Of a stretch of 64,000 nucleotides of DNA, positions 52,578-61,338 are shown piece after piece. Origin of the DNA: SVEL01 sp017381055 (lineage in GTDB: Bacteria > Bacillota > Clostridia > Lachnospirales > Lachnospiraceae); NCBI GenBank assembly GCA_036307185.1, contig JAXJYC010000029.1:1-64000 (forward strand), written 5' to 3'. Under the pieces are notes generated by a model. It was not told where the DNA came from and ran no database searches. It was given only the letters and a program-made list of their open reading frames with translations. Position numbers and translations under genes: made by a program. The first letter of the stretch is position 1; each line of letters begins with the position of its first letter.

Positions 52578-53981
52578 TTAGTGATATACAATCTGATTTT
52601 CATCAACAGTGCTACTATCTAAAACAATGTGATCATATACTAGTAGACCATAGGTTGTACCACTTTCAATTATATAATAATCTGTACTTTCAGCAAGGAT
52701 ATGCACCTCTCTGAAAACACAATAGCCATTATTGATATTATACACACCTGTAAGGGATGCTTTTGCACTTACAGTATATTTTTCTGAGTTATCTTCTAAA
52801 GTTAGATTCCAACCAGCTTCAAATTCTTTTGTGCTAACATAATAATATCCATCAATGCACTGATAAATTTGAGGTGTGATATATTCAACGTTCATATTAC
52901 CTTTATCATCATAACGCTCTAATAAAAATCCAACTTCTTTTGTATTTCCGCCCATTGTTGCAAAGCGTTCTGGAATAGTATAAAAATCCATATCAACTAG
53001 TGATGTTTTTGGTATTTTTAAACCTTCTATTGGTTTTTCTACTATCTCTACATTGATAAAACGCTCAGAGGCATATCTAACCATATATTGATTAAGTGTT
53101 ACCTTACCAAAAGGTTGACCTTCAATATAGATTATTTCAAAATCACCCACCGCTGTAAGGCCATCTTCTTTAAAACGAATTTTCATTAATGTATCTTCAA
53201 AATACTTTTTAACATCTTCCTCAGTAAATGGAATAATTATATGCCATTCTTCGTTTGAGATTGTTTTATATATCGGTGTCCCTGCAGCTATTAAATCATT
53301 TGATTTGTAGCTATTACTACTATAAGATGATTTGTCAAAATCTGATAACTTAAGAGAATTATAGTTTTTATCTTCATATCCATCAATGACATAGCTTACA
53401 ATACCTGATTTTGGAGCCCTTATCATATTGAAAAGGGATAAATTTGTATCTGTCATACCATTAAGTATCTCATTTATTTTATTCATATTAACATACTCTA
53501 AAAGAGATGCATCAATATTTACTTTAAAATTATATACAGAATCAAAATGAGAATCATCATAATTTAACGTAAATTCTGAAATTATATTCTTAATATCAGC
53601 ATAGTTTTCTTCTGTTAAAGCATTCTGCTCACTTAGAGATTCTTGTAAAAGTCCAGCTACCTTGCCATTTTCATCAATGGTATACACAGCGCCACCTACA
53701 GCAACCTTTGAACCTTCACCAACAAAGCAATTTAAATAGCCTGAATTAGGTGCAGTATTAACAGTTTCTTCTCTAACAGCTAATGCCTCATAATATTTAT
53801 TAGATGATTCAGCTGTTTTGCCATATACAACTTCATATACAGAAATTTTATCTCTAGTCACAAACATAGCTGTATAAATAAGGAAATAAATAAATATTCC
53901 TATAAATATGATTACACCAACATTAGCATATCTTCTTTTTCTATATTTAACTATTCGTGGATTTTTATTCTTATTATTCAA
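52578..53981 (-). CDS. HlyD-like membrane-anchored protein
   Basis: A 467-residue protein with a very basic N-terminus (KYRKRRYANVG), one transmembrane helix (about 20-42) and a large extracytoplasmic part. A split lipoyl/biotinyl-like pattern (APNSGYLNCFVGEGSKVAVGG, and later RAPKSGIVSYVID) suggests a HlyD-type adaptor fold. No transporter gene is adjacent. It is next to yggS-sepF, so a role in division or the cell envelope is possible, but not shown. Confidence 0.65.
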   Translation of the reverse strand: MNNKNKNPRIVKYRKRRYANVGVIIFIGIFIYFLIYTAMFVTRDKISVYEVVYGKTAESSNKYYEALAVREETVNTAPNSGYLNCFVGEGSKVAVGGAVYTIDENGKVAGLLQESLSEQNALTEENYADIKNIISEFTLNYDDSHFDSVYNFKVNIDASLLEYVNMNKINEILNGMTDTNLSLFNMIRAPKSGIVSYVIDGYEDKNYNSLKLSDFDKSSYSSNSYKSNDLIAAGTPIYKTISNEEWHIIIPFTEEDVKKYFEDTLMKIRFKEDGLTAVGDFEIIYIEGQPFGKVTLNQYMVRYASERFINVEIVEKPIEGLKIPKTSLVDMDFYTIPERFATMGGNTKEVGFLLERYDDKGNMNVEYITPQIYQCIDGYYYVSTKEFEAGWNLTLEDNSEKYTVSAKASLTGVYNINNGYCVFREVHILAESTDYYIIESGTTYGLLVYDHIVLDSSTVDENQIVYH

Positions 53982-54029
53982 GGCATCCTCCCAAAAATAT
54001 TCTTATGGTATTATACAACAAAACTATCA

Positions 54030-55865
54030 TCAAGTCCATAATTTCATCCAATAATTAACTTGAAGCATATATGCTATTAATTGAGGACCAGCCATAAGCT
54101 GACCATACCAAGGTTTTGAATAATTCATTTTTGTATCTACAAAGCTTAAGGCTTTATTCTTATCTAAAAGCTGATTTATAGGTTCATTTGGCGAGTTGAT
54201 AATCTCTTTAAAATTAGTAATTAATAGTTCATCATATTTTGGATGATAAGTTTTTGGATATGGACTTTTCTTTCTATATAGAACTTCATCAGGCAGTATG
54301 TTTAACTTCTTTGTTGCTGCTCTAAGTAATCCTTTTTCTTTATTGTCAAGATATTTCATATTCCACGGAACATTCCATAGATATTCTACAATTCTATGGT
54401 CTGCAAAAGGTACCCTTGCTTCTATTCCGTTATACATACTTGTTCTATCCATTCTATCAAGAAGTGTTGTCATAAACCAAGTTAAGTTTAAATAGGATAT
54501 TTCACGACGTTTTGCATCCTCCAAGGATTCGCCTACAAGGATAGGAGTCATAGATATACTTTGTTCATATATTCTTGTTACATATTCAGGAATATTAAGG
54601 GTTTCCTTCACTTCGTCTTTTAATAAAAGTGTTCTAGGACTTAAATCTATTGCCCACGGAAATGTATCTGCGTAAAGAAGATCCTCCCTATAAAACCAAG
54701 GATATCCTCCAAATATTTCGTCAGCACATTCTCCAGTTAATGCTACCTTATGATTCTTTGAAACAAGTCCGCAAAAGTATAATAACGAGCTTTCTACATC
54801 TGTCATACAAGGCAAATCACGAGCTTTAACTGCTGTAAATAAAAGCTCATATAAATCATCATAAGAGCATTCTAGATAGGTATGTTTTGATTTAATATGT
54901 TCTTTCATTATATTTACATAAGGGTAATCTTCTGATGGTTGAAAATTATTTGATGTGAAATATATATTATTTTCTTTAAAATCAAAGCTGTAAGTAGCTA
55001 GCGAACAGCCTTTTGATAAAGCCTCTTTGCTACATATTGCTGATATAATGCTAGAATCAATTCCTCCTGACAAAAAAGAACAAACAGGAATATCTGATAA
55101 CATTTGCATTTTTATAGAATCTTCTATTAAGAATGCGGTTTTATCAATAGTTTCTTCTAGAGAATCTTCATGATGATTACTTATTAGTTGCCAATATACA
55201 ATATCTTCAACTCCACCTTTATCTATATGAAGATAATGACCTGGAAGAACTTCTCGTATATTTTCAAATACACCATTTCCTTGCTTTTTTGCAGGTCCTA
55301 AACCAAAGACGCTCTGCAGGGATTTTGTATTAATAACAGGCTTAATTAATGGATATGCGAATATGCCTTTGATTTCTGAAGAAAAGATAATATCGTTATC
55401 CTTTTCAGTATAAAATAAAGGCTTAACGCCTAATCTATCTCTAACAATATACAAACCAAACTTACTATCATATATAGCAAAAGCAAATATACCATTTAAT
55501 TTTTTTATATAGTCTATACCTTCTGTAATATATCCATTTAGAATAACCTCAGTATCACTTTCAGTATTAAAATCACAGGTTAACTCTGACTTTAGTTTAT
55601 GCATATTATATATTTCACCATTATAACAGATAGCTACGGTTCTAGTTTTGTCTAGATACTTAACCATAGGCTGATGACCACTAATCAAATCGATTATTGA
55701 AAGTCTTACATGAGAAAGCCCGCAGTCTTTAGATAAAAAAGTATCGGAATCATCAGGTCCTCTATGCTTAATAGTTGTATTCATTGTTTTTAATATATGT
55801 CTATGGTAAGTTTCGTCCTTTAAAAAGTTCATATAAGGGTTATAAAAACCTGAGATTCCGCACAT
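54030..55865 (-). CDS. asnB: Glutamine-hydrolysing asparagine synthase
   Basis: Makes asparagine from aspartate, glutamine and ATP. The 611-residue protein has the N-terminal glutaminase with Cys2 (MCGISGFYNP), NGEIYN and the C-terminal synthase PP-loop SFLSGGIDSSIISA. It starts 2 bp after the dpaB stop, so it shares the dipicolinate operon. Its length is close to that of sporulation AsnO of Bacillus (about 614), which suggests a mother-cell role, an inference from context. Confidence 0.93.
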   Translation of the reverse strand: MCGISGFYNPYMNFLKDETYHRHILKTMNTTIKHRGPDDSDTFLSKDCGLSHVRLSIIDLISGHQPMVKYLDKTRTVAICYNGEIYNMHKLKSELTCDFNTESDTEVILNGYITEGIDYIKKLNGIFAFAIYDSKFGLYIVRDRLGVKPLFYTEKDNDIIFSSEIKGIFAYPLIKPVINTKSLQSVFGLGPAKKQGNGVFENIREVLPGHYLHIDKGGVEDIVYWQLISNHHEDSLEETIDKTAFLIEDSIKMQMLSDIPVCSFLSGGIDSSIISAICSKEALSKGCSLATYSFDFKENNIYFTSNNFQPSEDYPYVNIMKEHIKSKHTYLECSYDDLYELLFTAVKARDLPCMTDVESSLLYFCGLVSKNHKVALTGECADEIFGGYPWFYREDLLYADTFPWAIDLSPRTLLLKDEVKETLNIPEYVTRIYEQSISMTPILVGESLEDAKRREISYLNLTWFMTTLLDRMDRTSMYNGIEARVPFADHRIVEYLWNVPWNMKYLDNKEKGLLRAATKKLNILPDEVLYRKKSPYPKTYHPKYDELLITNFKEIINSPNEPINQLLDKNKALSFVDTKMNYSKPWYGQLMAGPQLIAYMLQVNYWMKLWT

Positions 55866-55867
55866 AA

Positions 55868-56473
55868 TTACTCTCCTTTTTTATTGTTAAATGGACTTAT
55901 AATAACTGGTTGTAGTTGCTTTCCATCTAGAGCTAATTCTATTGTTGGAATAAGAAGCTCTGTATGGGCTATAAGTGATTTGGTTTTCTTATGAGGTTCA
56001 TCTTGACCAAAAGGAACAAAATATATGTTTTTCATATTCATGAGCATCCCAATATTCTTCATATTTGCACCTAATCCATCGTTTGTTGCGATAGAAATAA
56101 CCAATGGAGCTTCATTACGTAGATGAGCTTTAGCAGCCATTAAAACAGGACTATCAGTTATACCATTACATAGCTTTGCTGCGGTATTTCCTGTACATGG
56201 CATAATAGCTAATACATCTAGGAAAGCTTTTGGTCCTATAGGTTCAGCATCTTCTATTGTTAAAATAGGTTTATTCTTAGTTATTTCATATGCACGCTTA
56301 ATAAAATCATCCGCATCACCAAAACGAGTGTTTATGGACGCGGACTTTTTTGAAAAAACAGTAAAAATATTGCAATTATATTTTGTAAGCTTTTCAAGTT
56401 CAGCGAATGCTCTACTAAAAGTACAAAAGGAACCTGTAAAAGCGATACCGATATTTTTATTATTAATATCCAT
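55868..56473 (-). CDS. dpaB: Dipicolinate synthase subunit B
   Basis: Flavoprotein-like subunit that, with DpaA, makes dipicolinic acid in the mother cell for the spore core. The 201-residue protein has GIAFTGSFCTF, the central MPCTGNTAAKLCNGITD and VISIATNDGLGANMKNIG, which are typical of SpoVFB. TTTAGGAG precedes the ATG. It lies 97 bp after dpaA; the gap has only a short palindrome (56539-56552). Confidence 0.95.
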   Translation of the reverse strand: MDINNKNIGIAFTGSFCTFSRAFAELEKLTKYNCNIFTVFSKKSASINTRFGDADDFIKRAYEITKNKPILTIEDAEPIGPKAFLDVLAIMPCTGNTAAKLCNGITDSPVLMAAKAHLRNEAPLVISIATNDGLGANMKNIGMLMNMKNIYFVPFGQDEPHKKTKSLIAHTELLIPTIELALDGKQLQPVIISPFNNKKGE

Positions 56474-56570
56474 TATATTTCTCCTAAAATAATGTGATAA
56501 CTTATTATATTCAGAAGAAAAATATGTGTGAATGCAGAATATGTCTACATATTTATTTTATGTAAACTAT

Positions 56571-57470
56571 TCATTGTATATAATCTAATAAATCTTTTGC
56601 AATTGCAATTCCACTAGACCTGGGAGAGTATTTCCCTGGTATACCTAAAGAATGTTTTACACAGATATTGTACTTATTTGCTGCGTTTTTATCTACTCCA
56701 CCAGGTAAGGACGCTATATCTAGAATAATGGAATTTACAGAAACTTTTCGTAAAATATCTTCCTTTAATATTATGTTTGGTATAGTGTTAAATATATATT
56801 CATACTTACTTATTTCCATAATTAAATTATGTAAATTAACAGTGCTAAAACCAAGGCTATTTGCTAGTGCTAGTTCCTCTTCTCTTCTAGCACATATACT
56901 AACTTTTACATTTAATCCTTTTAATTTATCTGCTAAGGTTTTTCCACATTTACCATAACCTAAAATTATAGCTTTGCTACCATGTAGATTTGTATCTTTA
57001 CTTAGAATTGCTTCGGCTATTATACCTTCTGCTGTTGCTATGCTATTATATATGGCTAATTTTTCTGATTTTGAATAATCAATATATTTAATATTTGTTT
57101 TATCTAAGATAACCCTGGCTTCATTATCGATATATCCTGCATACAGAAGAATTGATGATACATCTTCTCTTTCGTTTAATAATGAAATAAACTTTGGAAT
57201 AACAATAAATTCACTTATTTTATTAAATGGTATAGGTGTAACAATAACCTGGGAGGTATTAATTATTTCTTCTATATCATAGACAATTCTTAAATCACTA
57301 AAGTCTCCAGAATAGATTATTCCATGTATGCTTTCTTTATATTCTTTGTTATGGGAAAGTTTCTCAGAACATATAATATTAATGCTGTAACCTTTATTCA
57401 TAAGATATTTCGCCATATGTACTTGTCGTAAATCACAAGCGATAATTCCAATATTCTTATATTTATTCAT
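56571..57470 (-). CDS. dpaA: Dipicolinate synthase subunit A
   Basis: NAD(P)-binding subunit of dipicolinate synthase. The 299-residue protein has IGIIACDLRQVHMAKYL at the N-terminus, a Rossmann motif in AIILGYGKCGKTLADKL (about residue 170) and DIASLPGGVDK near the end, all as in SpoVFA. The ribosome-binding site AGAGG (57482-57478) is inside the 3' arm of the rng terminator. dpaB and asnB follow. Confidence 0.95.
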   Translation of the reverse strand: MNKYKNIGIIACDLRQVHMAKYLMNKGYSINIICSEKLSHNKEYKESIHGIIYSGDFSDLRIVYDIEEIINTSQVIVTPIPFNKISEFIVIPKFISLLNEREDVSSILLYAGYIDNEARVILDKTNIKYIDYSKSEKLAIYNSIATAEGIIAEAILSKDTNLHGSKAIILGYGKCGKTLADKLKGLNVKVSICARREEELALANSLGFSTVNLHNLIMEISKYEYIFNTIPNIILKEDILRKVSVNSIILDIASLPGGVDKNAANKYNICVKHSLGIPGKYSPRSSGIAIAKDLLDYIQ

Positions 57471-57474
57471 AAAA

Positions 57475-57524
57475 AAACCTCTATTCTTATATATACAATA
57501 GTATATGTATAAAGATAGAGGTTT
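57475..57524 (-). terminator. rng terminator that contains the dpaA ribosome-binding site
   Basis: On the minus strand AAACCTCTAT (57524-57515) pairs with ATAGAGGTTT (57484-57475), followed by seven T and then the dpaA ATG. The AGAGG of dpaA is in the 3' arm. The 30-base loop carries CATATACTA (57507-57499), a mother-cell-type -10, with ATA (57526-57524) 16 bases upstream as in SigE promoters. Terminator function is well supported; the promoter is a guess. Confidence 0.7.
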
Positions 57525-57528
57525 ATGA

Positions 57529-58752
57529 TTATTTTATTGTAACTCGTTCACGTATTTTCATACGAGTAATTTCTACTAGATTTAATCTAGTCATACCCAT
57601 AATAGATGTTTTTATTGTATCTTTCATAGCTTCTTGTTTTAAGGTAGAAAGTAATTGCTCCTTGTAGCTAGTATCTGTCATATCAATAAAATCAATAATA
57701 ACAATTCCTGATATATTTCGTAATCTAAGCTGGCGCATAGCTTCTACGGCTGCTTCTAGATTGATTTTTAGTATGGTAGCAGCTTTGTTTTTGCCCTTAT
57801 CGCATTTTCCAGTATTTACGTCAATAACAGTCATAGCTTCTGTGTAATCTATAACAAGATATGCACCAGACTTTAACCATATTTTTCTTGATTTAATATC
57901 ATTAAGCAACGATTCAATACTATATAGCTTATAAAGTGGCAATAATGCATCCTCATAAAATATAGGTTCAAGATCTTCTTCTGATAATATATCAAAATAG
58001 CCCTTATCATCTGTAATAATTGATTCAGCTTGGCTATTTTTGCTTAATAAAATAATAGGATTTGGAGCTTTCTTAATGCATGTGCGTCCCTTGCTGTACA
58101 TAGCCTTATTTAAACATGAAAATAAATCATTAAATAAGCATAATAATTCATCCTTAAGCGGCTTATAGTCTTCTAAATCCTTTGCTTCTGTTCTTATGAT
58201 TACACCTGTATTTGCGATTATATTTAAAAACATTTCTGGTGTGAGCATACCGTATAAACTATTATCATGTGAAAGCTCTTTTATTGCATTATTACAGATA
58301 GTGCTTAACTCTTTTCTAAGAGGATCGTTCTTTATCTTTGTAGATACATTAATGCCAGGCTTTCCATATGTTAAAACTGCGTATTTCGAAGGAAACTCAA
58401 TAGTTGTACTACACACAGCATCCTTTGTTTTGATAGGCTCTTTTTTTATTTGAATTAATATATTATCGCCTTCACATACCTTGTGGGTATTCTTCTTATT
58501 GGTAAAGAATACTGTTGGCTCATTTTCTAAAGATAAATAGGCTTTTTTACCATTGTCATACTCAACAAAGGCAGCATTTATGTTTTTTACAACATCATTT
58601 ACATGTGCTACGTAAATATTACCTACAATATAGGGTTCATCCTCATAAAATATATCGACATTTACAGGAGAATCGTCCTCGTATAATACAGCAATATCTG
58701 CCGGTGTCATTGCCGGCAGATTAAGTTTTGTTATAATAAGCTTTTTACTCAA
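57529..58752 (-). CDS. rng: Ribonuclease E/G family protein, short form
   Basis: A 407-residue endoribonuclease. An S1 domain near the N-terminus (about 35-105; VGNIYVAHVNDVVKNINAAF) precedes the catalytic core with VIDVNTGKC and IVIIDFIDM, whose Asp residues bind the metal. The protein ends at MKIRERVTIK, where longer relatives continue into a CPxCxG zinc-link. No remnant follows the stop, only the terminator, so the short end is genuine. It overlaps the preceding gene by 8 bp. Confidence 0.88.
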   Translation of the reverse strand: MSKKLIITKLNLPAMTPADIAVLYEDDSPVNVDIFYEDEPYIVGNIYVAHVNDVVKNINAAFVEYDNGKKAYLSLENEPTVFFTNKKNTHKVCEGDNILIQIKKEPIKTKDAVCSTTIEFPSKYAVLTYGKPGINVSTKIKNDPLRKELSTICNNAIKELSHDNSLYGMLTPEMFLNIIANTGVIIRTEAKDLEDYKPLKDELLCLFNDLFSCLNKAMYSKGRTCIKKAPNPIILLSKNSQAESIITDDKGYFDILSEEDLEPIFYEDALLPLYKLYSIESLLNDIKSRKIWLKSGAYLVIDYTEAMTVIDVNTGKCDKGKNKAATILKINLEAAVEAMRQLRLRNISGIVIIDFIDMTDTSYKEQLLSTLKQEAMKDTIKTSIMGMTRLNLVEITRMKIRERVTIK

Positions 58753-59473
58753 TTATCTCACCAAATTTCTCTAAAGGAATTAATTCCTCTTTAATAATTT
58801 CACCATTAGAATCCTTTTCAATATTTAAGCCGTATACTTCAAGACGACAAATATTTAATGCAAATTCGCTCATTTCGCAGCCTAAGTGCTTATAAAAGGC
58901 TTCCATAACAAGTTCAGGCTTAAGGTTTTCAACACTTCCTGTAGAAAGCTTCATAAAGAAGTCGCCGTTTTCATCAATATATGCATCATATATTAGAGGA
59001 CGTAAATCAACTTCTCTGACAGATTTCTTTGAAGCCTTTTCAACAACAATACTTTTCTGTGCTAGAAATTCATTAAATGCAGCTTTAATATCGTTAGTGT
59101 TTGGAAGATAATTTTCCTTTATAGATACCTTATAATCGGCTGCGGCAACTAGAGACATGGCATTAGCTGCTGTATCCTCTAATTTAACATAGCCGGTCAC
59201 CTGAATACCATCTACAGAAGCTGCATTTAAAGCATCAATTGCCTCCTTGGAAGACATTGTAGAATTCACTTCTATATCGACATACTCACCTAAGCTTTCT
59301 AAACCAACACCAAGAGGTGCTGCAAAAGACATAATCTGATGTGGTGAAAAGCCTGCTGAATATTTAACATCAATATTTGCTCTTCTATTTAATTTTTGGA
59401 AATATCTCATCACATCTAAGTGACCAATATATCTTATCGAACCAGTCTTTGTAAATTTAATTCTTATCTTCAA
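58745..59473 (-). CDS. TIGR03936/DUF2344 radical-SAM-associated protein
   Basis: A 242-residue protein that accompanies the TIGR03960 radical-SAM gene in clostridia. FTKTGSIRYIGHLDVMRYFQ and AGFSPHQIMSFAAPLGVG are its signatures. I place the start at TTG 59473, which gives MKIRIKFTK, because GGAGGAA is 8 bases upstream; a longer frame from the ATG at 59506 would overlap the radical-SAM gene by 50 bp. The function is unknown; tRNA or cofactor modification is often suggested. Confidence 0.9.
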   Translation of the reverse strand: MKIRIKFTKTGSIRYIGHLDVMRYFQKLNRRANIDVKYSAGFSPHQIMSFAAPLGVGLESLGEYVDIEVNSTMSSKEAIDALNAASVDGIQVTGYVKLEDTAANAMSLVAAADYKVSIKENYLPNTNDIKAAFNEFLAQKSIVVEKASKKSVREVDLRPLIYDAYIDENGDFFMKLSTGSVENLKPELVMEAFYKHLGCEMSEFALNICRLEVYGLNIEKDSNGEIIKEELIPLEKFGEIIE

Positions 59474-61322
59474 AGCAGATTCCTCCCTTAAACATAGTAG
59501 CTCCACAGCCCTGGCACTTCATCTTACAATTTGGTGAAACAACTTCATTCATTGCATTATTCCATTCTCTCTTTAAGAATTCTTTTGTTACGCCAGTATT
59601 GATGAAATCCCATGGGAATACTTCATCAAGGTCACGCTGTCTTGTTGTATAGAAATCCAAATCGGTATTTGTTTCTTCTAAGGCCTCTAACCATCTATCG
59701 TAGTTAAAATATTCGCCCCATGCGTCATAAATTCCGCCCTTTTCGTATACCTTCATAATTACCTTTGATATTTTTCTATCGCCTCTGGCAAGTAAGCCCT
59801 CAATAATAGACACATCTGGATCATGATAGTTGTATTTAAGGCTCTTTTTATTGAGCATTTCCTTCATTCTATCATTTACTACATAGGCTCTTCGCTGGAA
59901 TTCATCCTTAGAGCACATTGGAGCCCACTGCAATGGTGTAAATGGTTTTGGAATAAAGAATGAACTACTTGCAGTAACCATAACTTTACCATTACGCTCA
60001 GATTTTGGAATTTCGTAATATTTTTTCGCAACTTCTTCAGAAAGTTCAGCAATCGCCTTCATATCATCTTCTGTCTCAGTTGGAAGACCGAGCATAAAGT
60101 AAAGCTTAACCTTGTTCCAACCACCGTTAAATGCCAATGAACAGCCGTTTAAAATATCATCTACTGTAAGTCCTTTATTTATAACATTTCTCATACGCTG
60201 AGAGCCAGCTTCTGGTGCAAATGTTAATGAACTCTTTTTAATATCCTGCACCTTGCTCATAACATCTAATGAGAAGGCATCAACTCTTAATGATGGTAAT
60301 GAAATATTTACGCCTTTGCCCTTTAATTCTTCAATAAGGAAGTCCATAAGCTCAGGTAATCTTGAATAATCTGAACTACTAAGTGAGCTAAGTGATATCT
60401 CCTCATGTCCAGTATTTGCAAGCATTTTAATTGCTTTATCCTTTAAGAATTCAAGACTTCTCTCTCTAACTGGTCTATATATCATACCTGCCTGACAGAA
60501 ACGACAGCCTCTGATACAACCACGCTGTATTTCTAATACTACTCTGTCCTGAGTTGCTTTAATATATGGAACTAAAGGCTTTTCTGGATAAACAGTATCG
60601 CTTAAGTCAAGAACAAGCTCCTTAGTAACTGTTTCTGGAATATCTTCAGTATTAGGAGTAAAACTTGAAATTGTACCATCTTCCTTGTATTCCACATCAT
60701 AAAATCTTGGAACATACATACCTGGAAGCTTTGCAGCCTTCTTTAAGAAATCATTTCTAGATCCACCATTTGATCTATTTTCTCTGTATAAATCTATAAG
60801 TGCTTTGTACTGTGTCTCGCCTTCACCCATATAGAAAATATCAAAGAAATCAGCTATTGGTTCTGGATTATAAGTACATGGACCACCACCTATAACAATA
60901 GGGTCATCCTCGCTTCTTTCGATAGCCATAAATGGAATCTTACTTAAATCGAGAATCTGCAAAATATTTGTATAACACATTTCATACTGAATTGTAATAC
61001 CTAAGAAGTCCATTTCCTTTACTGGAGACTGTGTCTCTAAAGTAAATAAAGGAATATTCTGCTCTCTCATAATCTTATCAAGATCAGTCCAAGGTGAGTA
61101 AACTCGCTCACAATATACTCCATCCATATTGTTGAACATATCATATAATATCTGAATACCAAGATGTGACATAGCAATTTCATATACATCAGGAAAACAC
61201 ATAGCAAAACGTACATCCACATCATTTAAGTCTTTTTTTACCATATTTACTTCCTGACCAATATATCTTGCAGGTTTGTCTATACTCATAAGTATTTCAT
61301 CAGTTAATGCTAAATTTGTCAT
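59457..61322 (-). CDS. TIGR03960-family B12-binding-like radical SAM protein
   Basis: A 621-residue protein. An N-terminal B12-binding-like domain (about 30-190; FPDVYEIAMSHLGIQILYD) is followed by a radical-SAM core with RGCIRGCRFCQAGMIYRP (cluster cysteines). It ends in a Cys-rich tail (CKMKCQGCGATMFKGGIC) that probably binds a second cluster or zinc. Substrate unknown. Its stop overlaps the TIGR03936 start. Confidence 0.93.
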   Translation of the reverse strand: MTNLALTDEILMSIDKPARYIGQEVNMVKKDLNDVDVRFAMCFPDVYEIAMSHLGIQILYDMFNNMDGVYCERVYSPWTDLDKIMREQNIPLFTLETQSPVKEMDFLGITIQYEMCYTNILQILDLSKIPFMAIERSEDDPIVIGGGPCTYNPEPIADFFDIFYMGEGETQYKALIDLYRENRSNGGSRNDFLKKAAKLPGMYVPRFYDVEYKEDGTISSFTPNTEDIPETVTKELVLDLSDTVYPEKPLVPYIKATQDRVVLEIQRGCIRGCRFCQAGMIYRPVRERSLEFLKDKAIKMLANTGHEEISLSSLSSSDYSRLPELMDFLIEELKGKGVNISLPSLRVDAFSLDVMSKVQDIKKSSLTFAPEAGSQRMRNVINKGLTVDDILNGCSLAFNGGWNKVKLYFMLGLPTETEDDMKAIAELSEEVAKKYYEIPKSERNGKVMVTASSSFFIPKPFTPLQWAPMCSKDEFQRRAYVVNDRMKEMLNKKSLKYNYHDPDVSIIEGLLARGDRKISKVIMKVYEKGGIYDAWGEYFNYDRWLEALEETNTDLDFYTTRQRDLDEVFPWDFINTGVTKEFLKREWNNAMNEVVSPNCKMKCQGCGATMFKGGICFEDKN

Positions 61323-61338
61323 TTAAGCCTCCAATAAA

